Source: Selenomonas sp. (GTDB lineage: Bacteria; Bacillota; Negativicutes; Selenomonadales; Selenomonadaceae). Taken from it: a stretch of 5,074 nt of DNA. Where the stretch lies: positions 1 through 5,074 of the forward strand of contig DOYB01000056.1 of the NCBI GenBank assembly GCA_003518745.1, given 5' to 3'. This document shows, one piece after another, positions 1 to 4,612 of this stretch. Numbering within the stretch: position 1 is the stretch's first letter; each line of letters begins with the position of its first letter. The translations under genes were made by a program, and so were the position numbers. The notes below the pieces were generated by a model. It saw nothing but the letters and a program-made list of their open reading frames with translations. It did not search any database and was not told the origin of the DNA.

Positions 1-163
1 GAATTTTCTTTTCCTTTGACAGGCATCGAACCCTTTCCAGAAACTCCTCCTCCGATACGCCAACCCTGGCAGCCAATTCTTTGTAAGGTTCCTCAACCAA
101 TGGAAAATCATCCTGTAATGCACGAATTATCTTCTTATCCAGTTGACTAATCTCACACTCCAT
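1..163 (-). CDS. ahbB: Siroheme decarboxylase subunit AhbB, N-terminal part (gene runs off the left edge)
   Basis: The first 54 codons are visible, starting MECEISQLDKKIIRALQDDF; the rest lies outside the window. The LDKKIIRALQDDFPL stretch followed by PYKELAARVGVSEEEFLERV is the N-terminal winged-helix of AsnC/Lrp-like siroheme decarboxylase subunits, close to the AhbB form. In the known family, AhbA and AhbB together remove two acetate carboxyl groups from siroheme to give 12,18-didecarboxysiroheme in the cytoplasm, the first step of the alternative heme route. The start follows the ahbA stop by 11 bases, and its ribosome binding site (GAGGTG, 171-176) overlaps that stop, so the two are very likely translationally coupled. 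AhbA and AhbB are paralogues; the B assignment rests on this short piece and on gene order. Confidence 0.8.
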   Translation of the reverse strand, partial: MECEISQLDKKIIRALQDDFPLVEEPYKELAARVGVSEEEFLERVRCLSKEKKI

Positions 164-174
164 GTATTTGCACC

Positions 175-633
175 TCATAAAAGCTTGAACTGCACATTTA
201 TCTTGTACTTTTTGTTGGCTTTAAGGTTAATCATATCGTCAACCCCCGGGAGACTTCGTATCTCAGAAAGAATATGCTTCTCACGCTCCGGGTCAGGTGT
301 TAACAGGGTAAACCAAAGATTGTATTTCCCTTCACGTTCATAGTTGTGGGTTGCTCCCGGATAACGATTGATAGCCTCCGCAACAGGTGTCATGCAATCA
401 GGGGCCACCTGCAGCGCCACCAGCGTTCCATGATACCCCAGACGATTGGAATCAAAAAATGTACCGATTCGTCTGAGATAACCTGCTGCCTTCAGCTCTC
501 GAACCCTGGACAGGACAGTTTCCTCATCGGAGTCCAACTGCTTCGCAAGTGCCGCGAAGGGATGACTGCAAATAGGCAAACTTCCCTGCAGCAGATTCAG
601 CAGGGCTTTGTCAAATACAGAAAGCTCCGTCAT
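175..633 (-). CDS. ahbA: Siroheme decarboxylase subunit AhbA (AsnC/Lrp-like)
   Basis: The 152-residue length is typical of the family. Residues about 5-58 form a winged-helix domain ending in RRIG (54-57); about 65-150 form the AsnC-type alpha/beta domain. Family signatures visible are FFDSNRLGYHGTL (59-71), PGATHNYERE (92-101, with H96) and YNLWFTL (104-110), which mark siroheme decarboxylases rather than amino-acid-sensing Lrp regulators. With AhbB it should decarboxylate siroheme to didecarboxysiroheme, en route to heme via AhbC and AhbD; in some organisms homologues (NirD/L/G/H) serve heme d1 instead. The ATG is fixed by an in-frame TAG immediately upstream and by GGGAGAG at 641-647, 7 bases before it. 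It is first in its operon, with a promoter at 711-739. The family call is secure; whether the end product is heme or another siroheme derivative depends on genes outside the window. Confidence 0.88.
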   Translation of the reverse strand: MTELSVFDKALLNLLQGSLPICSHPFAALAKQLDSDEETVLSRVRELKAAGYLRRIGTFFDSNRLGYHGTLVALQVAPDCMTPVAEAINRYPGATHNYEREGKYNLWFTLLTPDPEREKHILSEIRSLPGVDDMINLKANKKYKINVQFKLL

Positions 634-710
634 CTAATATCTCTCCCTCTGCTCGGCAAACCCATACGCAAAGCTTACTGAGCATAATTTACAGAATTTT
701 CCCCGTCTAT

Positions 711-739
711 ATTCTAACAGAGTGAATAATGGTAGTCAA
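711..739 (-). promoter_or_regulatory. Promoter of the ahbAB operon
   Basis: On the minus strand TTGACT (734-739) is followed after exactly 17 bp by TAGAAT (711-716), a close match to the sigma-A consensus with 5/6 bases in each box. Transcription would begin near 704, giving a leader of about 70 nt before the ahbA ATG. No terminator-like hairpin or riboswitch was recognised in that leader. Confidence 0.75.
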
Positions 740-746
740 GGAAATC

Positions 747-781
747 TGAACGCTGTTCACATTTTTTCTGAATGCGATTCA
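747..781. promoter_or_regulatory. Tandem palindromic operator-like repeats upstream of ahbA
   Basis: Two palindromes with 5-bp arms and 3-bp centres lie side by side: TGAAC-GCT-GTTCA (747-759) and TGAAT-GCG-ATTCA (769-781). They are also direct repeats of one another (15 of 20 positions identical from the preceding C) and start exactly 22 bp apart, about two helical turns, so two protein dimers would bind the same face. They end immediately upstream of the ahbA -35 box, centred near -49 and -71 of that promoter, as expected for an activator. The arms resemble GAAC-N4-GTTC SOS boxes, but the 3-bp centre does not fit. The regulator is unknown. Confidence 0.5.
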
Positions 782-785
782 TATT

Positions 786-800
786 TGATAAGCATTATTG
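786..800. promoter_or_regulatory. Possible Fur-like box
   Basis: TGATAAGCATTATTG matches the Gram-positive Fur consensus TGATAATNATTATCA at 11 of 14 defined positions, but the right arm is imperfect. Iron control would make sense for heme synthesis genes. The site overlaps by three bases the better-supported left arm of the BirA operator, and AT-rich promoter DNA yields such matches by chance, so it is only a candidate. Confidence 0.25.
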
Positions 801-829
801 TTAACCAAATCACAAAGATATGTTGACGT
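798..829. promoter_or_regulatory. Candidate BirA (biotin repressor) operator of bioY
   Basis: The left arm TTGTTAACC (798-806) is a perfect BirA half-site. After 14 bp comes a degenerate right arm, TGTTGACGT (821-829), agreeing with GGTTAACAA at 5 of 9 positions. The right arm coincides with the -35 box of the bioY promoter, so bound BirA-biotinyl-AMP would block RNA polymerase. Arm spacing, position and downstream gene all fit the BirA regulon of Firmicutes; the weak right arm is the main doubt. Confidence 0.6.
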
Positions 830-851
830 CATATAAAAAAGTACATATAAT
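823..851 (+). promoter_or_regulatory. Promoter of bioY
   Basis: TTGACG (823-828) is separated by exactly 17 bp from a perfect TATAAT (846-851). The predicted start is near 858, giving a very short leader. The -35 box lies inside the right arm of the BirA-type operator. Confidence 0.75.
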
Positions 852-873
852 TTTGGTGTATGTAAGGATATTT

Positions 874-885
874 ATGTCAAAGTGA
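874..885 (+). other. Three-codon leader mini-ORF (M-S-K-stop) ahead of bioY
   Basis: ATG TCA AAG TGA is preceded at 5 bases by AAGGA (864-868), the only good ribosome binding site in the short bioY leader. Its stop ends one base before the ATG at 887, the first in-frame ATG of the bioY frame. Ribosomes may therefore load here and reinitiate for bioY. It could equally be a chance ATG or the sign of a small frameshift, with the real bioY start at 874. Confidence 0.3.
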
Positions 886-928
886 GATGATTATTTTGGA
901 TTTGGCGAATAGTGGAAACGGAACCTCA

Positions 929-1453
929 ATGTCTGTCAGGCTTATGACAAAGATGGCTATCTGCGCGGCCTTTTGCTGTGTCACGGCTTGGTTGTCTTTT
1001 CCCCTGCCCTTTACTCCCGGCATGGTCACTGCTCTTACCTTGGCCATGAGTGTAACGGCTTATGTTTTGACACCTAAACAGACTTTTATCGTAATACTTG
1101 TCTACCTTTTGCTTGGAGCCGCAGGACTGCCGGTATTCCCTGTAGGAACCGGCGGCATTGGAAAATTGATTGGACCAACGGGAGGCTTTTATATCAGCTG
1201 GCTGCTTGCCTATCCCCTTCTGAGCGCTCTAAAAGGAAATACGGTGAATTTTAAGCGTTATGCCGTAGTAAATATTTTTGTGTGCTCACCACTGATTTAT
1301 ATGGGTGGATTGCTCTCTATGATGCTTGTTATGGAGGTGGGACTGCAGGAGGCATTCCTCATGGCGGTGCTGCCATTTATCCCCGGAGACGTAATGAAAG
1401 CATTGATGTCCGCGTTTTTGGGAGTTCGAATAAATAAGCATAATTTTGATTGA
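929..1453 (+). CDS. bioY: Biotin transporter BioY (ECF transporter substrate-binding component)
   Basis: BioY is the membrane S-component that captures biotin; with the shared EcfT and EcfA proteins, encoded elsewhere, it forms an ATP-driven importer. From this start the protein has 174 residues, normal for the family, with about six hydrophobic segments (near 9-26, 31-49, 52-71, 84-102, 110-136, 141-163). Family signatures are GTGGIGKLIGPTGGF (73-87) and PGDVMKALMSAFLG near the C-terminus, with D154 and K157. The frame is open from an ATG at 887, adding 14 non-family-like residues without a proper ribosome binding site. The ATG at 929 is preceded by CGGAA at 5 bases and gives the usual BioY N-terminus (MSVRLMTKMAICAAF), so it is preferred but not certain. 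A BirA operator upstream indicates repression when biotin is plentiful. No biotin synthesis genes are adjacent, consistent with scavenging. Confidence 0.9.
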   Translation: MSVRLMTKMAICAAFCCVTAWLSFPLPFTPGMVTALTLAMSVTAYVLTPKQTFIVILVYLLLGAAGLPVFPVGTGGIGKLIGPTGGFYISWLLAYPLLSALKGNTVNFKRYAVVNIFVCSPLIYMGGLLSMMLVMEVGLQEAFLMAVLPFIPGDVMKALMSAFLGVRINKHNFD

Positions 1454-1479
1454 CTTTCATGTATTCATTTGGGAATAAG

Positions 1480-1517
1480 AAAGCCGCAAGTTTCCTTTTA
1501 CAGAGCTTGCGGCTTTT
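1480..1517. terminator. Bidirectional terminator between bioY and guaA
   Basis: An 11-bp perfect stem (1480-1490 with 1506-1516, core AAGCCGCAAG / CTTGCGGCTT) encloses a 15-nt loop. On the plus strand it is followed by a short T-run, serving bioY 27 bases after its stop. On the minus strand it is followed by TTTCTTATT, serving guaA 15 bases after its stop. A single hairpin thus separates two converging units. Confidence 0.85.
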
Positions 1518-1530
1518 AACGCTGTTGGAT

Positions 1531-3084
1531 TTATTCAAACTCTATGGTAGCCGGAGGCTTTCCGGTGCAGTCATAGAGCACTCTGTTGACTCCTTTGACC
1601 TCATTTACGATGCGGCTTGCGGTGTTTTGCAGCACATCCCAGGGAAGTCTCGCGCTTTCGGCGGTCATAAAATCAGAGGTCATGACAGCCCGCAGCGCAA
1701 TGGCATAGTCATAGGTACGCCCATCCCCCATTACCCCTACGGAACGCATATTTGTCAGCGCGGCGAAATATTGCCCGAGGCTTTCGGCAACACCAGCCTT
1801 TGCTACTTCCTCACGGTAGATGGCGTCGGCCTCTTGTACTATGTGTACCTTTTCAGCGGTCACTTCGCCTATAATACGAATACCAAGCCCGGGACCTGGG
1901 AAGGGCTGGCGGTTTACCAGTTCGTCGGGAATCCCAAGCTGCCTCCCGGCTTCACGAACCTCGTCCTTGAAAAGCAGTCGAAGGGGCTCAACTATTTCAC
2001 GGAAATCAACATGATCCGGCAGCCCGCCCACATTGTGGTGAGACTTTATAACAGCGGATTTCCCAAGACCGCTTTCGATTACATCGGGATATATGGTACC
2101 CTGAACCAGATAGTCAACCTTGCCGATTTTCTTTGCCTCTTCCTCAAAGACTCGAATGAATTCTTCACCAATTATCTTTCGCTTTTGCTCAGGCTCTGTT
2201 ACGCCCTTTAGGCGGCTGTAAAACCTATCCTGGGCATTTACACGAATAAAGTTCACGTCATAGGCTCCCTTTGAGCCGAAGACGGCCTCTACCTGATCCC
2301 CTTCATCCTTCCTCAACAGACCGTGATCCACGAAAACACAGGTAAGCTGCTTGCCTATGGCTTTGGAGAGAAGTACCGCGGCAACAGATGAATCAACGCC
2401 TCCTGATAGTGCGCAAAGCGCCTTTCCATCACCGATTCGTGTCTTCAGCTCATTGACCGTGGTTTGGACAAAGGAATCCATACGCCAGGTACCTTCGCAC
2501 CCGCACACATTATATACGAAATTGCTGAGCATGGTCTTACCTTCAGCCGTATGGAGGACCTCCGGGTGGAACTGTACCGCGTAAAGCTTCTGCTCATCAT
2601 TTTCCATGGCAGCCACGGGACAATTCACCGTGTCTGCCGAAATGGCAAAACCGGAGGGCACCTCCTTGATGTAATCTGTATGGCTCATCCAGCATATAGT
2701 TTTAGCCGAAACATCTTTAAAGAGCTTTGAACTGCTGTTGGTAATCCGGACCTCTGTCTTTCCATATTCGCTTACAGGGGCGGTATCCACCTTGCCTCCA
2801 AGCACATGAGCCATGGTCTGTGCTCCGTAGCAGATTCCAAGAACGGGTATCCCCATCTCGAAAAGCTCATGGCCGCAAAGAGCGGCATCCTCTCCGAAAA
2901 CGCTGTTGGGGCCGCCTGTTAGTATGATACCCTTTGGGGCCAATTCACGAATGCTTGCCAAATCCATAGTATATGGTTTTACCTCGCAGTAAACGTGATT
3001 TTCACGGACACGTCGGGCAATAAGCTGATTATACTGTCCCCCGAAATCCAGTACCAATATCCACTCATTCGCAACCTTTTTCAC
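1531..3084 (-). CDS. guaA: GMP synthase (glutamine-hydrolysing), GuaA
   Basis: GuaA converts XMP, ATP and glutamine to GMP in the cytoplasm, the last step of guanine nucleotide synthesis. From the GTG start it has 517 residues, close to the usual 510-525. Residues about 8-195 are a class I glutamine amidotransferase with nucleophile C85 (GICYGAQ) and H173/E175 (FHPEV). Next is the ATP-pyrophosphatase domain with its P-loop SGGVDSS (227-233) and QGTIYPDVIESG. Last is the dimerisation domain, with FPGPGLGIRI (395-404) and the C-terminal KPPATIEFE. All key residues are present. The frame is open from an ATG at 3108 that overlaps the gtrA stop, but that ATG has no ribosome binding site. AGGGAGGG lies at the right distance from the GTG at 3084, which gives an N-terminus starting at the conserved core. 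It is last in a three-gene unit ending at the 1480-1517 terminator. No purine riboswitch is visible. Confidence 0.95.
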   Translation of the reverse strand: MKKVANEWILVLDFGGQYNQLIARRVRENHVYCEVKPYTMDLASIRELAPKGIILTGGPNSVFGEDAALCGHELFEMGIPVLGICYGAQTMAHVLGGKVDTAPVSEYGKTEVRITNSSSKLFKDVSAKTICWMSHTDYIKEVPSGFAISADTVNCPVAAMENDEQKLYAVQFHPEVLHTAEGKTMLSNFVYNVCGCEGTWRMDSFVQTTVNELKTRIGDGKALCALSGGVDSSVAAVLLSKAIGKQLTCVFVDHGLLRKDEGDQVEAVFGSKGAYDVNFIRVNAQDRFYSRLKGVTEPEQKRKIIGEEFIRVFEEEAKKIGKVDYLVQGTIYPDVIESGLGKSAVIKSHHNVGGLPDHVDFREIVEPLRLLFKDEVREAGRQLGIPDELVNRQPFPGPGLGIRIIGEVTAEKVHIVQEADAIYREEVAKAGVAESLGQYFAALTNMRSVGVMGDGRTYDYAIALRAVMTSDFMTAESARLPWDVLQNTASRIVNEVKGVNRVLYDCTGKPPATIEFE

Positions 3085-3091
3085 AACAGTA

Positions 3092-3099
3092 CCCTCCCT
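3092..3099 (-). promoter_or_regulatory. Ribosome binding site that decides the guaA start
   Basis: AGGGAGGG on the minus strand has a GGAGG core ending 8 bases before the GTG at 3084. It lies inside the coding sequence that would result from the upstream ATG at 3108, which itself is preceded only by the CGCAAAGCC-rich end of gtrA. Confidence 0.75.
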
Positions 3100-3104
3100 G
3101 ACAT

Positions 3105-3485
3105 TCATTTAATGGCTTTGCGCTTCATTACATAGTTCCAAACAGTCACAACTGCTGTTGCCACCAGCTTTGCGTACATGTAATACATGCCAAGAATATC
3201 CACCAGCAGCCACATACATAATTGGTTTATTGCCAGTCCCGCAATACTTGAACCGATAAAAATCGTAGCCTGTTTCTTAGTCTGCTTCTTAGCTCCATGA
3301 AATACATAGACTACACAGAGCCAATAATTAATCAGCACCGTTGTCGTAAATGAAATACCTGAGGAATACAGGTAGTTTATACCGCCATATTCCGTCAGCA
3401 CGTAAAGCAGACCATAATCCAATAGAAAACAGCTGCCCCCAACCAGGCAAAAGCGGACAATTTCCATGAACCGTTCACTTTTCAT
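3105..3485 (-). CDS. GtrA-like membrane protein
   Basis: This 126-residue protein has four predicted membrane segments (about 9-31, 38-62, 73-96, 101-120) with short polar links, the layout of the GtrA family. Recognisable signatures are RFCLVGGSCFLLDYGLLY (11-28), where family members show F-x-x-V/L-G followed by a membrane Asp, and NYWLCVVYVF (53-62). GtrA-like proteins are thought to move or help use polyprenyl-phosphate-linked sugars at the membrane, often beside a glycosyltransferase, but most are uncharacterised. The ATG is supported by AAAGGGG (3494-3500), 8 bases upstream. It starts 20 bases after the deacetylase gene and ends 20 bases before the preferred guaA start, so all three are likely co-transcribed. 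No glycosyltransferase partner is visible in the window. Confidence 0.85.
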   Translation of the reverse strand: MKSERFMEIVRFCLVGGSCFLLDYGLLYVLTEYGGINYLYSSGISFTTTVLINYWLCVVYVFHGAKKQTKKQATIFIGSSIAGLAINQLCMWLLVDILGMYYMYAKLVATAVVTVWNYVMKRKAIK

Positions 3486-3505
3486 GCATCATACCCCTTT
3501 ACGCA

Positions 3506-4336
3506 TTACAGACTGCGAAAGCTAACTGCTTCAATTCCCCTTGTTTTCATCGTTTTCAGCACTCGGGCAGATGTGACTGCCCTAAGCTCCGCCTCGAAAT
3601 CATGCTCCCATCGGCATTCACTCTGAAGAACAGCATTGTCTGTTCCGGGGTGGAGCATTATCTCTGTGATTCCCTTTCCAATGTGCTCGAACAGGCGGAA
3701 CAGATATTTCTCAGTTACGGCTTCACCGGCCACTATTCCGGCAAAGTGATCAGGCATAGCAAAGCCCTTCCTTTTTGCCATTTGTGCCCCAATTCTGGCC
3801 AAAGAACTCAATCCCACACGTCCTAAAATATGTCCTCTGAAAAGGTCTTCAGCCAAACGTCCCCTTGAAAATCTTAGTCTTTTGATATTTGCAACTGAAG
3901 CCAGCTTTAAAACGATGCCCAGTATACCTGGCAGATGGTGCAGATGCTGATGGCTGTCCAAATGTGTCAGTTCTAGGCCTGTACCCTGCACCTTGGCTAT
4001 CTGAGCTGCCAGCTCAGACCGTATTTCTTCCAGCCTTATCTTACCTGTTGCATAGCGCTTCATGAAGGCTCCATAGTCGTCATAGAAAGCGCCATTTTCC
4101 GCTACAAGCGACGGAATTTCCCCGGGTGGCAGAATCGGAAACCCGTTAACCAACGTAAGATGTATCCCCACTCCCAAATCAGGATTCCGCTTGGCGACCT
4201 CAACCCCATGATTGAAGGCCTTTCCTCCGGGCATAATGGTGGCAGAGCGGAGACATCCCTCGTGAAGAGCCTTTTCAACGGCTTCATTTATTTTTTCATG
4301 GCGACCAAAATCATCTGCATTTACGATGATTCTCAT
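3506..4336 (-). CDS. YdjC/ChbG-family carbohydrate deacetylase
   Basis: From the ATG start the protein has 276 residues, normal for the YdjC/ChbG/HpnK family of metal-dependent N-acetyl-sugar deacetylases. Visible motifs are NADDFG at 6-11 (D8/D9), GIHLTL at 57-62 (H59), HLDSHQHLHHLP from 125 (H125, D127, H129) and MLHPG near 227-231 (H229), which together form the expected metal site and active site. Family members act on chitin oligosaccharides (ChbG), on hopanoid precursors (HpnK) or on undecaprenyl-phosphate-linked amino sugars (NaxD). No signal peptide is seen, so it probably works on the cytoplasmic side. The neighbouring GtrA-like gene makes a lipid-linked sugar substrate the more attractive guess; the substrate cannot be read from sequence. 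The frame opens at GTG 4345, but that codon lies within the ribosome binding site of the ATG at 4336. Confidence 0.88.
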   Translation of the reverse strand: MRIIVNADDFGRHEKINEAVEKALHEGCLRSATIMPGGKAFNHGVEVAKRNPDLGVGIHLTLVNGFPILPPGEIPSLVAENGAFYDDYGAFMKRYATGKIRLEEIRSELAAQIAKVQGTGLELTHLDSHQHLHHLPGILGIVLKLASVANIKRLRFSRGRLAEDLFRGHILGRVGLSSLARIGAQMAKRKGFAMPDHFAGIVAGEAVTEKYLFRLFEHIGKGITEIMLHPGTDNAVLQSECRWEHDFEAELRAVTSARVLKTMKTRGIEAVSFRSL

Positions 4337-4342
4337 TCTTTT

Positions 4343-4348
4343 CACTCC
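4343..4348 (-). promoter_or_regulatory. Ribosome binding site that decides the deacetylase start
   Basis: GGAGTG on the minus strand ends 6 bases before the ATG at 4336. The GTG at 4343-4345 shares its first base with GGAG and so cannot use this site, which removes the three extra N-terminal residues MKR. Confidence 0.75.
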
Positions 4349-4369
4349 AATGGGAAGATTTCATAAAAC

Positions 4370-4402
4370 TGACCGCACGGAAAAGGAAACTCCATGCGGT
4401 CA
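4370..4402 (-). terminator. Hairpin upstream of the deacetylase gene (terminator or leader element)
   Basis: TGACCGCA (4370-4377) pairs with TGCGGTCA (4395-4402), an 8-bp perfect stem. An inner GGA/TCC helix is separated from it by one mismatch. On the minus strand the hairpin is followed by GTTTTATG, a short T-run; on the plus strand no T-run follows. It could end transcripts from the gene at the right edge. It sits only 34 bases before the deacetylase ATG, so it could also act in that gene's leader. Confidence 0.5.
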
Positions 4403-4431
4403 ATTATAGTAATCGACTTTGTATTTGCCTA
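4403..4431 (-). promoter_or_regulatory. Candidate promoter for the deacetylase-gtrA-guaA unit
   Basis: On the minus strand a perfect TATAAT (4403-4408) lies 17 bp after TAGGCA (4426-4431; 4 of 6 consensus bases). The predicted start near 4396 falls at the end of the first arm of the 4370-4402 hairpin, so such transcripts could not fold it. Confidence 0.4.
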
Positions 4432-4496
4432 AGGAAACGCTGATTAAGTGAAGTCGTCCGGATTGGCATAAATAGCGCGTTCCTATATCCACCGAT

Positions 4497-4525
4497 ATTA
4501 TAACCCAATTAACGCCTAAAATCCA
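4497..4525 (-). promoter_or_regulatory. Weak alternative promoter
   Basis: A second perfect TATAAT (4497-4502, minus strand) has only a poor -35 candidate, TGGATT (4520-4525), at 17 bp. If used, it would give a leader of about 150 nt containing the complete 4370-4402 hairpin before the deacetylase ATG. Confidence 0.2.
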
Positions 4526-4579
4526 GCCCTATATGTGTATTACGCTACTGTCGGGTTGCTTTCGTAAGACACTCTGGCA

Positions 4580-4610
4580 TCTGCATAATTAGGCATAATG
4601 GTCTGCATAA
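4580..4610. repeat. Short direct repeats TCTGCATAA, 22 bp apart
   Basis: TCTGCATAA occurs at 4580-4588 and 4602-4610, with a third GCATAA core between them at 4593-4598. The first repeat also overlaps a 14-bp near-palindrome, TGCATAATTAGGCA (4582-4595), with 12 of 14 positions symmetric. The cluster starts 2 bases beyond the stop of the right-edge gene. It may be a protein-binding site for the spacer or chance AT-rich sequence. Confidence 0.3.
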
Positions 4611-4612
4611 CT

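Noticed and set aside
346..681. A 111-codon plus-strand frame opposite ahbA
   Set aside because: Antisense to a well-supported gene, extends across its ribosome binding site, and has no recognisable product.
747..759. LexA/SOS box reading of TGAACGCTGTTCA
   Set aside because: The Gram-positive SOS box has GAAC-N4-GTTC; here the centre is 3 bp, and the neighbouring gene has no link to DNA repair.
1450..2211. A 253-codon open frame on the plus strand opposite guaA
   Set aside because: It is entirely antisense to the clearly real guaA, crosses the bidirectional terminator, and its translation shows no recognisable domain; long antisense frames are common opposite well-conserved genes.
2351..2730. 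Two overlapping plus-strand frames (77 and 88 codons) opposite guaA
   Set aside because: Both are antisense to the amidotransferase and ATP-pyrophosphatase coding sequence, overlap each other and show no family features.
4102..4366. Small frames on both strands overlapping the 5' part of the deacetylase gene
   Set aside because: They lie in other frames of a gene whose catalytic motifs are all intact, so they are shadows.
4414..4456. Inverted repeat CGACTT / AAGTCG in the spacer
   Set aside because: Only 6 bp with a 31-nt loop and no T-run, so it is not distinguishable from chance.
4337..4490. Purine riboswitch in the leader of the guaA-containing unit
   Set aside because: I looked for the conserved purine-aptamer core (TATA...loop-loop three-way junction) and saw only an isolated hairpin; nothing resembles the aptamer.
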